From CAZGMJ01 sp964526785 (GTDB lineage Bacteria; Planctomycetota; Phycisphaerae; Sedimentisphaerales; Anaerobacaceae), in NCBI GenBank assembly GCA_964526785.1, contig CAZGMJ010000034.1, positions 1-61,270 of the forward strand: a stretch of 61,270 nucleotides of DNA, given 5' to 3'. The notes under the pieces are model-generated. The model ran no database searches. It was not told the origin of the DNA and worked only from the letters and a program-made list of their open reading frames with translations. This document shows positions 15,608 to 24,848 of this stretch, piece by piece. A program made the translations under genes and the position numbers. Positions within the stretch are counted from its first letter, which is position 1. Each line of letters opens with the position of its first letter.

Positions 15608-18465
15608 CCAACGAAGAGCGGGAAAAACTGCTGGAAGAGCTCCGGCGGGAGGCCGAAAGGCAGATACGCCGCGAGAAGATACCGCTGGGCCTGAGTCCCG
15701 AGCAGCGCAAGGACCACCTTCTGCACGAGTTGCGCGTCCATCAGGTCGAGTTGCAGATGCAGAATGAGAACCTGGTGATGGCGCAGGATCAGCTCGAAGC
15801 GACCCATCGCCAGTACATCGAACTGTTCGATTTCGCCCCGGTCGGCTATCTGCTGATCGACAAAAAGGGTATCATCGTCAAGGCGAACCTGACCGCCACC
15901 AGGCTGCTGGATGTCGACAGGAATCGCCTGGTCGGCACCAATCTCATGCAGTACATCGAGCGGTCCGACGTTGATCGCTGGTTTCTGCATAAAAAGCAGA
16001 TATTCGAGCAGCAGAATCGCGGGTGCGTCGATCTGCGGTTGCGCGCCGACGGCAGCCGCCACGTGCACCTGCGGACCGAGTCGGTCGTGAACTACAAAGG
16101 CAACGTCGAGGTCTGCCGGGTCGCGATGATCGACGTTACGGAGCAGGAAAAAGCCCGCGAAGCGCTCGAACGTTCGGAACAGCAGTTCCGGACGCTGGCC
16201 GAGCACGCGCCCGCTATCGTCGTGCGCTATGATGCACAATTGCGCCACACCTACATCAACAAGGCGGTCGAGGCCGCTACCGGCATTGAGCGCGACAAAT
16301 TCATCGGCAAGACCAATATGCAGATGCAATTTCCCGAACATTTGTGCAGAAAATGGCGGCAGTTGCATTCGGGCGTATTCAAGACGGGCGAGCCGGGGCA
16401 GACGGAATTCCAGATGCGCGGGCCGCAGGGCAGGCGATGGTATTTCCAGCATGCGGTGCCCGAGTTCGCCAAAGACGGCTCGGTCGAGAGCGTTTTGTGC
16501 ATCATTCACGACATTACCGAGGTCAAGCAGGCGGAGATGAAGCTGCGCGAGCAGGAAGAGCGGCTGCGACTGGTGGTCAAGGGCGGCGCGCTGGGGACGT
16601 GGGATCGCGATATGCGGACGGAGACGGTCGTCTGGAACGACCTGCTCTACGAGATGCTGGGACGCGACCCGAAGGGAGTGCCCATCACGCCCGAGACTTT
16701 CTTCGATTATATCCATCCCGACGACGTTGGCCGCGTGCGCACACACCTCGAGAGCACCCTCGAATCGGGGGACGTGTTCGAGGATGAATTTCGCATTGTG
16801 CGCGAAGACGGACAGATCCGATGGCTTGTGGCCTGCGGGCGCATCTACCGCGACGACGACGGCAGGCCCGTGCGCATGGCGGGGGTCAACTACGATATCA
16901 GCGAGCGTCGCGAGGCCGAACAGGCGGTACGCGACAGCGAGGCCAGGCTGCGAAGCGTCCTTCGCCATCGCGATGCCGAGTTGCATGACGAGAAGCGCAA
17001 GCGCACCTTTACCGAGGACGAGTTGTGGGAAACGGAGCGGAAGTACCGCATGCTCGTCGATAATCTGCCCGCAATTACGTACCTTGCTTCGCCCGATAAC
17101 AAGCCGAATCTGTATTACATCAGCCCGCAGGTTCGCGAGTTGCTGGGCTACGAGCCGGGCGATCAGGTCGCAGATATCGACTTCTGGCTCTCACGCCTGC
17201 ATCCTGATGATCGTAAGAAGGCGATTGAGGAGGGCGCGAATGCCCGGCAGGAGGACGAGCCGTTCGTATGCGAGTTTCGTATCTACGACAATGAGGACCG
17301 CATCAGGTGGTTCCGCAACGACGCCCGAACGATCAAGGACGACGATGGCAAGACGCTGTTTGTCCAGGGGGTGATGTATGACATAACGGATATCAGACAA
17401 GCACAGCAGGAAACAGCAGAGGCGAAGCTGTTTGCTGAAGGGATCGTGAAGACCGTCCCCGATCCGCTGATGGTGCTGGAATCGGACCTGACGATCGCCT
17501 CAGCCAATCCGGCGTTCTATCGCGCGTTCCATGTTACGCCGGAAGATACGCTGGGCAAATACATCTATGAAATCGGCAACGGCCAGTGGGATATCCCGGA
17601 ACTGCGCACGCTGCTCGAACAGGTCATTCCGAGGGATGCGAAGGTCGAAGATTTCGAAGTCGAGCACGATTTTCAGGAGATCGGCCGGCGTACCATGCTG
17701 TTTCACGCCCGCCGTATCAACAGAGATGCGGGCACGCGTCCGCTGATTCTCGTCTCCATCGAGGATATCACACTTATTCGCGAGCAGCAAAGCCGTATAG
17801 AGGCCGATGCTGCGAATCTCGAGCGGCTCACCGAGGAACTGCTGCACACTGAGCACCGTGAGCGTGACGAAGCGGCCGTAGCACTGCACGATTCGGTCGT
17901 ACAACTGCTGGCCTTTTCCAAGCGGGAACTCGGGCCTGTTATCAAGGCGGTCGACGATAAGAGCGCCCAAAAGCTGAAGAAGATCCGCGATCGTATCAAC
18001 GAGGCGATTAAACAGAGCCGAAGACTCACGACGGACCTCAGTTCAAGCACTCTCAAGCAGTTCGGCTTTAAGGATGCAGTGCAGGAACTGCTCGACCGAT
18101 TCAATGACGAGCACGGTTTCGAATGTCGTATGGATGCTTCCGAGGAGAATCTTCGGCTTAGCGACAACGCGGAGAGTCTGCTGTATCGAAGCGTTCGCGA
18201 GGTGCTGACCAACATCGCCAAACATGCCGAGGCCCGGAATGTTCTGGTTCGCATCAACAGAGAAGATGCGGCGGTTCGTATCGATGTTGTTGATGACGGC
18301 AAAGGATTCGATGTCAATGTGCTGGAGAGCCAGGCGGCCAACAAAGGCGGTTTTGGCATCTTCAGTGTCCACCAGCGGGTTACCTACGTTGGGGGACGAT
18401 TTGAAATCCAATCCACTATCGGAGAGGGAACGCGCGTCACTTTGATCGTCCCACTGAAGGAATGA
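15604..18465 (+). CDS. multi-PAS sensor histidine kinase (NarX/HisKA_3 type)
   Basis: A 953-residue soluble kinase with no membrane segment. Five PAS domains occupy about residues 75-190, 195-305, 315-440, 475-600 and 605-725. Each of the two PAS_3-type domains has an IHPDD or LHPDD motif. The HisKA_3 phosphoacceptor is His762 (ALHDSVVQLL), and the ATPase domain has VDDGKGFDVN and GGFGIFSVHQRV. The last PAS is strikingly similar to the last PAS of the preceding CheB-CheR-PAS protein (the NGQWDIPELR and FEVEHDF segments), so both may read the same signal. No heme or flavin site can be assigned. It is translationally coupled to the gene before it. Confidence 0.92.
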   Translation: MTNEEREKLLEELRREAERQIRREKIPLGLSPEQRKDHLLHELRVHQVELQMQNENLVMAQDQLEATHRQYIELFDFAPVGYLLIDKKGIIVKANLTATRLLDVDRNRLVGTNLMQYIERSDVDRWFLHKKQIFEQQNRGCVDLRLRADGSRHVHLRTESVVNYKGNVEVCRVAMIDVTEQEKAREALERSEQQFRTLAEHAPAIVVRYDAQLRHTYINKAVEAATGIERDKFIGKTNMQMQFPEHLCRKWRQLHSGVFKTGEPGQTEFQMRGPQGRRWYFQHAVPEFAKDGSVESVLCIIHDITEVKQAEMKLREQEERLRLVVKGGALGTWDRDMRTETVVWNDLLYEMLGRDPKGVPITPETFFDYIHPDDVGRVRTHLESTLESGDVFEDEFRIVREDGQIRWLVACGRIYRDDDGRPVRMAGVNYDISERREAEQAVRDSEARLRSVLRHRDAELHDEKRKRTFTEDELWETERKYRMLVDNLPAITYLASPDNKPNLYYISPQVRELLGYEPGDQVADIDFWLSRLHPDDRKKAIEEGANARQEDEPFVCEFRIYDNEDRIRWFRNDARTIKDDDGKTLFVQGVMYDITDIRQAQQETAEAKLFAEGIVKTVPDPLMVLESDLTIASANPAFYRAFHVTPEDTLGKYIYEIGNGQWDIPELRTLLEQVIPRDAKVEDFEVEHDFQEIGRRTMLFHARRINRDAGTRPLILVSIEDITLIREQQSRIEADAANLERLTEELLHTEHRERDEAAVALHDSVVQLLAFSKRELGPVIKAVDDKSAQKLKKIRDRINEAIKQSRRLTTDLSSSTLKQFGFKDAVQELLDRFNDEHGFECRMDASEENLRLSDNAESLLYRSVREVLTNIAKHAEARNVLVRINREDAAVRIDVVDDGKGFDVNVLESQAANKGGFGIFSVHQRVTYVGGRFEIQSTIGEGTRVTLIVPLKE

Positions 18466-18492
18466 AAGCCTGTAAACAGGGAGTAACAAGCT

Positions 18493-19143
18493 ATGACTAT
18501 ACGGATTATTCTTGCCGACGACCACACGCTCGTGCGTGAGTCGCTGGCCGGATCGATGGAAGAACAAGAAGATATGAATATTGTTGCCCAGGCTCAAGAT
18601 GGAATTCGTGCCGTGCAACTGGCGAGAGAGCTGTCGCCTGATGTCGTGGTGATGGACGTGAATATGCCGAAGCTAAACGGCATCGAAGCAACCCGTGAGA
18701 TTGTGCGCGGAAATCCCGATATACGGGTGGTAGGTCTGTCGATGCTCACGAGCAAACGGTTCGTCACCGAGATGTTCAGCGCCGGCGCAACCGGCTACCT
18801 GCTCAAGGATTGCGAATTCGACGAGTTGAACGACGCCGTACGCAGAGTCGTCCGGGGCGAGAGAGTGATCAGCCCGGGCATACCGGGCGTGACGATGGAT
18901 GACCTGGACCGGCCCCCGGGTGACAAAGAGAAATCGGCCTTTTCCATTCTCACGCCACGAGAGCGTGAGGTGCTTCAGTTGCTGGCTGAAGGCAGATCGA
19001 CCAAAGAAATCGGGGCGTGCCTCGGCCTGAGCCCGAAGACCATCGAGGCGCATCGGCTCAGGACTATGCGCAAACTGGGAATCAACAACGTCGCGCGTTT
19101 GACCAAGTATGCCCTCCAGGAAGGATTGACCACGCTGGAGTAG
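18493..19143 (+). CDS. NarL/LuxR-type response regulator
   Basis: A 216-residue two-domain regulator. The receiver has an acidic pocket at Asp9-Asp10, phosphoacceptor Asp55 in VVVMDVNMP and the conserved LSMLTSKRF region. The C-terminal LuxR helix-turn-helix (about 148-212) contains LTPREREVLQLLAEG and STKEIGACLGLSPKTIEAH. It follows the histidine kinase by 27 bases and is almost certainly its partner. Family members such as DevR/DosR bind short dyads upstream of dormancy genes. The repeated TTAGGG-type element in the neighbouring cluster is therefore a plausible target, though this is inference. Confidence 0.93.
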   Translation: MTIRIILADDHTLVRESLAGSMEEQEDMNIVAQAQDGIRAVQLARELSPDVVVMDVNMPKLNGIEATREIVRGNPDIRVVGLSMLTSKRFVTEMFSAGATGYLLKDCEFDELNDAVRRVVRGERVISPGIPGVTMDDLDRPPGDKEKSAFSILTPREREVLQLLAEGRSTKEIGACLGLSPKTIEAHRLRTMRKLGINNVARLTKYALQEGLTTLE

Positions 19144-19202
19144 AGGCTGCCGACAGACAGACGCGGCGCGAACGGTCTGTCGCGGCCATCGGGGTCCTGC
19201 GG

Positions 19203-19443
19203 TGAGCGTAATAGCAAGCATCAGCAGATGCACCGTCCCCGACAGCAGATCGTACACGGAAGTTGCGACAAATGCATCGCGAAGTGAGCCTGAGCCGAGA
19301 AACATCCCCGTTGTGTGCAGCACCAACTCGATGCTGACCATCACGATGGAAACCACGCAGTACGTCAGCAAACGCCTGTGCATCCACCGGCTTCGCTCCT
19401 GTTCGGAAGCTAATGATATTTCTTGATCAACCGCTAATGACAT
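19203..19443 (-). other. possible small membrane protein or remnant, antisense end of the regulator operon
   Basis: The minus-strand frame beginning at ATG 19443 encodes about 80 residues with two hydrophobic segments (LTYCVVSIVMVSIELVLH and LLSGTVHLLMLAITLTAG), which looks protein-like. The frame then runs, without a stop, antisense through the response-regulator gene to 18673, where the sequence has no protein character. This could be a truncated membrane-protein gene or chance. There is only a weak GGGG upstream. Confidence 0.25.
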
Positions 19444-19449
19444 CGACAA

Positions 19450-19894
19450 TACGACCCCGCCGACACAAGATATCGTCTGCTCTACACATCAACACAACCA
19501 GGCAGACTACCTGCCCCCTCCGGCCCAGGCACTCAATGCCGGCATATTACTCCACATTCGCTAATCGTACAAATCTCTGTCAGATGCACCGACGCCACCA
19601 GAGGATGCTTTGAATTTCTGCGAGTTTCCACAGGCCAATGCGTACTGGTTGCTGGAATACTCCATCGACTTGAAGGAACCCTGACAATGACAATGCTGAT
19701 CCTCGCCCGTGCAAACTGGTCTTTTGGCTGCTGCCCGATACAGCGCGAACTGCAGGCATTGCGCACGAACCGCCCGGAACAGGTCGACCGATAGAAAGGT
19801 CGTGGTTGCTTGCTATGCTAATTCACGTAGGATAGATTCATTCCCGGCGGTAGATGGCCGTCGTCGACTGATCCACCAGAGAGGACTGGACGCT
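19450..19894. other. intergenic stretch without an assigned gene
   Basis: The reading frame of the downstream zinc-ribbon protein extends upstream to 19709, but that extension is Arg-rich and has no homology. I see no other gene, strong hairpin or promoter here. The last 20 bases contain the ribosome-binding site (AGAGAGGA) of the next gene. Confidence 0.3.
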
Positions 19895-21052
19895 GTGATT
19901 CGGTTTCAATGTAAACAATGCGAACACAAGATGCGGGTCGCCGATCACCACGCAGGCAAACGTGGCAAGTGCCCGCGTTGCGGCCGGGTCTTCCTCGTGC
20001 CTCGCCCATCCGCAGTTGCCACAGTCGCTTGCGCCAACTGCCGCAGCCGCATCCGAGTGTCAGAGAGCTACCCGGGAAAACGGACCATCTGCCCCAACTG
20101 CAGAACTGCTTTCGTAGTTCCCGGCCGCGAGATAGTCGGACCCTCCGATGATCGCGCTGCCAGAAATCCGGACCCGCCGCATGCCGCATCCCCGGACAAA
20201 CTCACTCTCGTCGATGTCCCCGACGAGTATAAGATCAGCCGCCGCCCGCCTGCTTTCCCCGACACGCTCAAACAAACCCTTGACCCGAACCCGCAATATG
20301 AAGAAGAGCCGTCGAAAGACGCAGAACCCATCGGCCGGCGCAAACTCCCCTGGCTGATCGACATATTCCTATACCCAACCAGCGTTCCCGGCCTCATACA
20401 CATCGCCGTATTCGCCGGAGTACCAATGCTAATTGGAATCCTCCTGCGCCTATTGGGACCATTTGGCGTGGCACTGGGCCTGCCGGCTTGGATAGTCAGA
20501 ATCCTCATCTACCTCTACATGTACTGGTACATCACAGAATGTGTCCGTGACAGCGCCCAGGGCAAGACACGAGCACCTGAGGCTTTCGCCATATCGGGCG
20601 CAGGCGAGATGTACTCACAGGCACTACACATCCTGGGCTGCTGGGCCGTCTTCTGTGTGCCCGCGTTTCTCTACTTTGTTTACACACAGCGACAAGATGC
20701 AGTCTTCCGGGCCCTCGTCGCCTACGGTGTGTTCTTCTTCCCCATGGGCCTGCTCGCCTGCGTGATGTTCGACTCGGTCCGCGGCCTCAATCCCGTCATT
20801 CTGATCCCGTCCATATTCAGCACATTCCTCCCCTATTGCGCCCTTGTCCTGCTCGTGGCCGTCATCGTCCTCGTATCTGTCCTCGCAGGTGCGCTGAGCG
20901 CCTCCGAAGAGCCGGCCCGCCAAATCGGATGGCTGGACATGGCATTGGGGGCAATCTTCAACACAATAGGCGTCTACATCGCCTTCGTCGTCGCCCACCT
21001 GCTCGGACGCTTCTACTGGCGATATAAGGACAAACTGAACTGGGAAGTCTGA
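19895..21052 (+). CDS. MJ0042-type double zinc-ribbon membrane protein
   Basis: A 385-residue protein of a type common in planctomycetes. Two zinc ribbons lie at the N-terminus (CKQCEHKMRV with CPRCGRVF, then CANCRSRIRV with CPNCRTAFVV, residues ~5-85). A polar linker and a DUF4013-like membrane domain of about six helices follow (residues ~165-380, beginning LPWLIDIFLYP). I chose the GTG at 19895 because AGAGAGGA precedes it and it begins right before the first ribbon, as in relatives. It may be a membrane scaffold. No enzymatic motif is present. Confidence 0.8.
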   Translation: MIRFQCKQCEHKMRVADHHAGKRGKCPRCGRVFLVPRPSAVATVACANCRSRIRVSESYPGKRTICPNCRTAFVVPGREIVGPSDDRAARNPDPPHAASPDKLTLVDVPDEYKISRRPPAFPDTLKQTLDPNPQYEEEPSKDAEPIGRRKLPWLIDIFLYPTSVPGLIHIAVFAGVPMLIGILLRLLGPFGVALGLPAWIVRILIYLYMYWYITECVRDSAQGKTRAPEAFAISGAGEMYSQALHILGCWAVFCVPAFLYFVYTQRQDAVFRALVAYGVFFFPMGLLACVMFDSVRGLNPVILIPSIFSTFLPYCALVLLVAVIVLVSVLAGALSASEEPARQIGWLDMALGAIFNTIGVYIAFVVAHLLGRFYWRYKDKLNWEV

Positions 21053-21070
21053 CACACATTACATGGCGAA

Positions 21071-21098
21071 TTGACAGCCACCCGCCCGGCGGTATTAT
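21071..21098 (+). promoter_or_regulatory. sigma-70-type promoter of the Gfo/Idh/MocA gene
   Basis: A perfect -35 TTGACA (21071-21076), a 16-base spacer and -10 TATTAT (21093-21098) lie about 80 bases before the start of the oxidoreductase gene and just after the previous stop codon. Confidence 0.65.
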
Positions 21099-21180
21099 GG
21101 TGTAGTCGCTGCCCTGTAGGGCCGCAAACCGAACCGAAGGAATGGGCGAAAGACGAAAATCTGGGCAGAAAGGAAACCCC

Positions 21181-22473
21181 ATGAACCAAATCAACAGACG
21201 CCAGTTCATCGGCACTGCAGTCGCCGGGACCGTGGCATTAACCAGGACAGTTGGCGGCGCACAGGACCGAAACGAATCGAAAAAACTCAAGCTCGGCCTG
21301 ATCGGTTGCGGCTGGTACGGCATGGTCGATGTCAAGGCCGCCTTCAAAGTAGGCGGAGTCGAAGTAATCGCAATGTGCGACGTCGACAGTGAGCATCTTG
21401 GCAAAAGTGCGGACGAAGTTGCCAAAATGCAGTCCGCTCGACCGAAGACCTTTAAGGACTATCGAGAACTGCTGGAAACGCCCGGCCTCGAAGCGGTCAT
21501 CATCGCTACTCCGCCCCACTGGCACGCCCTGATGTTTATCGACGCCGTTGAAAAAGGTCTCGACGTCTACTGCGAAAAACCCCTCGCCTACGACGTGCGC
21601 GAAGGCCAGGCCATGATCGCCGCCGCAAAGCGACACCCCGACTGCATCGTCCAGGTCGGCTTTCAGCGCCGCCAGAGCAAGGCAATCCGCCAGGCCCGCC
21701 AGTTCATCCGCGATGGCAATATCGGCAAAGTCGTCCAGGCCGAGGCGCAAATCCACTACACCGCGGGCATGCGCGACACGACACCACAGGAACCGCCCGG
21801 TTCGCTCGACTGGGACCTCTGGTGCGGCCCCGCCCCCAGGCTACCCTACAGCCCGCAGGTCGGACACTTCGCATGGCGCCTCGAAAAACACACCGGCCAC
21901 GGACACCTCGTCGACTGGGGCATCCACCTCATCGACGCGACCCGCTGGATTCTCGACGAAAGCATGCCCAAAGCCGTTCACGCCTCGGGCGGCATCTATC
22001 ATTTCAAGAACCAGATCACCACGCCGGACATCCTGCATGTCACCTTCGACTTCGAAACCTGCCCCGTCCTCTGGCGACATCACATCTGGGGCGCAACCGA
22101 ATATACCCCCGAAACCTCCAACGGCATCTTCTTCTACGGCGAGAAAGGCACCCTCTTCGTCAGCGATCGCAAATGGATCGTCGTACCCAAAGACAAAAAC
22201 AAGGAGCGCCAGGTCCACGAGATCGGCTCGGACATGGCTACCGAGCACATGCGCCAGTTCCTCCAGGCCGTACAGACTCGCAAACAACCCATGTGCTCGC
22301 CTGAAGATGCACATGCTTCAACCGCCACGACCAAGCTCGCAATGATATCGTATGACGTCGGCGCAAAGATCCAATGGGATCGCGACGCGCAACAGATCGT
22401 CGGCAATGACAGCGCGGCAAAACTGCTCAAACGCGAATACCGCGCTCCGTGGCGACATCCATACAGAGGTTGA
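21181..22473 (+). CDS. Tat-exported Gfo/Idh/MocA-family oxidoreductase
   Basis: A 430-residue NAD(P)-dependent oxidoreductase. It begins with a twin-arginine signal (NRRQFIGTAVAGTVAL). A Rossmann fold follows (LGLIGCGWYGMVDV near residue 36), then the family hallmark CEKPLAYDVREGQAMI near residue 132. The second domain contains HGHLVDWGIHLIDATRWI, with the conserved Asp/His pair used in sugar oxidation. AAAGGAAA just before the ATG at 21181 sets the start. Planctomycetes carry many exported paralogues thought to act on sugars or inositols, but the substrate here is not known. It faces the convergent DUF4380 gene across a hairpin. Confidence 0.9.
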   Translation: MNQINRRQFIGTAVAGTVALTRTVGGAQDRNESKKLKLGLIGCGWYGMVDVKAAFKVGGVEVIAMCDVDSEHLGKSADEVAKMQSARPKTFKDYRELLETPGLEAVIIATPPHWHALMFIDAVEKGLDVYCEKPLAYDVREGQAMIAAAKRHPDCIVQVGFQRRQSKAIRQARQFIRDGNIGKVVQAEAQIHYTAGMRDTTPQEPPGSLDWDLWCGPAPRLPYSPQVGHFAWRLEKHTGHGHLVDWGIHLIDATRWILDESMPKAVHASGGIYHFKNQITTPDILHVTFDFETCPVLWRHHIWGATEYTPETSNGIFFYGEKGTLFVSDRKWIVVPKDKNKERQVHEIGSDMATEHMRQFLQAVQTRKQPMCSPEDAHASTATTKLAMISYDVGAKIQWDRDAQQIVGNDSAAKLLKREYRAPWRHPYRG

Positions 22474-22495
22474 GGAAAGCCCGCTGACCGCACGA

Positions 22496-22515
22496 GCAGT
22501 CCGTCTCCGGACTGC
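22496..22515. terminator. bidirectional hairpin between convergent genes
   Basis: GCAGTCCG and CGGACTGC form a perfect 8-bp stem around a TCTC loop. It is centred in the 47-base gap between two convergent genes. There is no T-run, so it may act as a weak terminator or 3'-end stabiliser for both. Confidence 0.55.
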
Positions 22516-22520
22516 CGATG

Positions 22521-23531
22521 CTACTGCGCCCGCTTCTCTACGATATCGCTGATCCGATCGGTGTCCACGTCGCCGGCCTTATCGGGAAACGCATATGGCA
22601 ACAGCCACCAGGTCTCGGTAAAGGACGCTGATCCGCCGGGCTCGATAATCTCTTTCGGCCCAATCGGCTCGAGTTCGCACATAATGTCCCTGTAGTACCA
22701 GATTGAAATGGTCAGGGCCGCCACCTCGTTGTACGCCCGATTCGGATACGTCGGATACCGCTTCACGAACAACAAATCGTTCGGCGTCAAATAGCAAAAC
22801 CAGCCCGCATGTGAATCCATCCCCAGCTTGGGATGCTGCGGCGTCCCCAGTATCTCCAGAAAACCGTCCCGCACCCGAATGTTCGGATCCTTCGGCGCAA
22901 TATCGATAGTCGAACCGGGCCCGTACATGATGTATTTCGTCGGAAAACGGCTCGGCTCGCTCAGCGGAATAAGGCAAATCCCACCGCCCAGCGCCAGCGT
23001 CCGACTCCAGTGACACCAGTATTTCGTCTCATCGGATACGTTGCGAATCGTCTGTGTACACAGCAGCTTAGACGACGATGCATCCAGCCGAAAGTCTCGA
23101 ATCAACTGCACTCCCGTCGCCGCATCCTCCGCACTGACCAGTCGGGCCGTTCGCGGGCCCGTAATCTCTCCCTGCCACGCGCCAAGCCAGAGCTTCGGAT
23201 GCTTCGGAATAATCTTCTCCGGACCGATATCGAATCGCCCTCCCGACGGATCGATTCCCCCCTTGCCCTTCCACGTCCACCCGTCCTGCTTCGCATCGAG
23301 ATACAGGCTGTTCCTGCCGTCAAGCGAGTATTCAAGGATACGCCCGCCCGCGGCCGGACAAAGCACCACGCGAGTACTGTCGTTTGACAGCTCGATGCAG
23401 TCCGCATATCCGCTGTGCTTGACAATGTTCGCCCCTTCAGCGCTAGGCTCCGCCGCAAATGCAGCCCCCCCGCACACAATCAGAACCAACATCAATACCA
23501 CGAAATAACTACCTGCCCGTTCTCTACTCAT
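22521..23531 (-). CDS. secreted DUF4380-like protein
   Basis: A 336-residue protein with a signal peptide (FVVLMLVLIVCGGAAFAAE). The rest is a galactose-mutarotase-like beta-sandwich of the DUF4380 type (TRVVLCPAAGGRILEYSLDG, then LVSAEDAATGVQLIRDFRL and YWCHWSRTLALGGGICLIP). Such proteins probably bind carbohydrate in the periplasm; no catalytic residue can be assigned. AAGGAG eight bases upstream selects the ATG at 23531, which overlaps the stop of the gene before it by four bases, so these genes form an operon. Confidence 0.75.
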   Translation of the reverse strand: MSRERAGSYFVVLMLVLIVCGGAAFAAEPSAEGANIVKHSGYADCIELSNDSTRVVLCPAAGGRILEYSLDGRNSLYLDAKQDGWTWKGKGGIDPSGGRFDIGPEKIIPKHPKLWLGAWQGEITGPRTARLVSAEDAATGVQLIRDFRLDASSSKLLCTQTIRNVSDETKYWCHWSRTLALGGGICLIPLSEPSRFPTKYIMYGPGSTIDIAPKDPNIRVRDGFLEILGTPQHPKLGMDSHAGWFCYLTPNDLLFVKRYPTYPNRAYNEVAALTISIWYYRDIMCELEPIGPKEIIEPGGSASFTETWWLLPYAFPDKAGDVDTDRISDIVEKRAQ

Positions 23532-24091
23532 CTCTCCAGCTCCTTGTTTGCTCCGTACCAGGAAAGCCATACGTTTTCCGCCGATTCAGTCTTGGTATCT
23601 TCCATTGCCTTCACAACCGAATGATACGCGGCCTCGTCCCGGCAGTCAATAATGGCGCTATAGAGAACGATCTTATCGTCTTTGTGCCAGTCCTCAACCT
23701 GGCTTATCGCCGTCAGAGCCATACTTGTCAGTTTCGGCTGAAACATCGGATGTCCGCCGGCCGTATGTGCGCCATCAATGTGAAGCCCACGCGGCTTCAG
23801 AAGAGTCCCCACCGTCCTCGAATACCCTCCCCCACACCATTCATGTTCGTGAACGATACCGATGTGCTTTTGATATATGCTCGTCAGTGAATTCTCTCGC
23901 GGCTCCGTTTCTCGACTCCGTATAGGAATCCCCACAAAGAGAGTCGTTGTCTTTGTCTTCTGAGCACCGCAAATTCTGCAGTTGTATCCTCTGTGCTCCG
24001 TGCACAGACAGACATTGAAGCAACATGGCGCAACCGCCATCGCCAAGAGCATGATCACCACCCCAAGAACGATCCACCGTTTTCGCTTCAT
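23528..24091 (-). CDS. hypothetical membrane-anchored protein with cysteine pairs
   Basis: About 187 residues: a basic N-terminus (MKRKRW), one hydrophobic segment (IVLGVVIMLLAMAVAPC) and a cysteine-rich stretch (CFNVCLC, then CRICG). A polar extracytoplasmic domain with HEHEW and a central Gly/His-rich part follows. No family is recognised. The start is uncertain; I used the ATG at 24091, immediately before the membrane anchor, although the frame is open to 24202. It lies between, and on the same strand as, the pseudopilin-like and DUF4380 genes, and overlaps the latter. Confidence 0.55.
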   Translation of the reverse strand: MKRKRWIVLGVVIMLLAMAVAPCCFNVCLCTEHRGYNCRICGAQKTKTTTLFVGIPIRSRETEPRENSLTSIYQKHIGIVHEHEWCGGGYSRTVGTLLKPRGLHIDGAHTAGGHPMFQPKLTSMALTAISQVEDWHKDDKIVLYSAIIDCRDEAAYHSVVKAMEDTKTESAENVWLSWYGANKELER

Positions 24092-24202
24092 GCAAGTCAA
24101 CTCTACCCTCATCTCGCGGTTGACCATCCCACCATTTCCGCAATACCGCCACCACCGTGGCTTGCATCTATTGCTCGCCCAATCCAACATGGAGGATTCC
24201 AT

Positions 24203-24739
24203 TCAATTCTGTGACTTCTCCTGCTCCAAAGGCGGATTGCTAAATGGATATTCTACAGGAAATCGCCGCATCTCTTCGATAAACTCATGAGCACCCAGCA
24301 ACTTCACTTCCCCGTTGCTGTAAAGAACGTTCCGCTTGTCGGGCCGATGCGCCATGCAGTCCCAGCATATCGGCCTGTTCTCTTCGTCCGAATCAACAGG
24401 TCGATAGATATAGTCCCAGGGCCTGCCGATTTCGTCACCACGCGACCTCTCCCCACAACATTGCATCCTCACAACGGGCCGATTAGGATCAGCTTCACAA
24501 TACTGCTGCAATAGTTCGAGTGAGGCAGGGTAAGCTCCATCTGAATCGGTTCTATAGAACTCAATCGCCTGGTACGTCTCGCGCAGCGCATTCGCGCACA
24601 TCAACCTTCTCCCAAAATCGTTGGCACCGCGCGCAGCCCACGCCAGAAAGAGTAGCCCCGCCAGACAGATCAGAACCAACAATAATATCGTGAGAATGAT
24701 CTTCTTGACTGACAAAGTGAGCCTCCACAACTGCTCCAT
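24203..24739 (-). CDS. pseudopilin-like membrane-anchored protein
   Basis: 178 residues. One N-terminal membrane helix (IILTILLLVLICLAGLLFLA, about 14-33) leads into a helix, and then a segment like the globular head of GspG-type pseudopilins (LRETYQAIEFYRTDSDGAYP, then SLELLQQYC). A cysteine-rich middle and the YSNGEVKLL strand follow. It lacks the prepilin glycine-phenylalanine cleavage site, so it is a pseudopilin-like relative rather than a processed pilin. AGGGG upstream supports the ATG at 24739. It is the first gene of the three-gene exported cassette. Confidence 0.6.
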   Translation of the reverse strand: MEQLWRLTLSVKKIILTILLLVLICLAGLLFLAWAARGANDFGRRLMCANALRETYQAIEFYRTDSDGAYPASLELLQQYCEADPNRPVVRMQCCGERSRGDEIGRPWDYIYRPVDSDEENRPICWDCMAHRPDKRNVLYSNGEVKLLGAHEFIEEMRRFPVEYPFSNPPLEQEKSQN

Positions 24740-24848
24740 AACATACCCCTGCAATGCCTGCCTTGCAGTCTACGGGCGACAGCACATCAGTCATCCAGCT
24801 ACACGTGGCGCTTGAGGCTCTCTTGCGCTCAGGCCGCAGCAAAACCGG

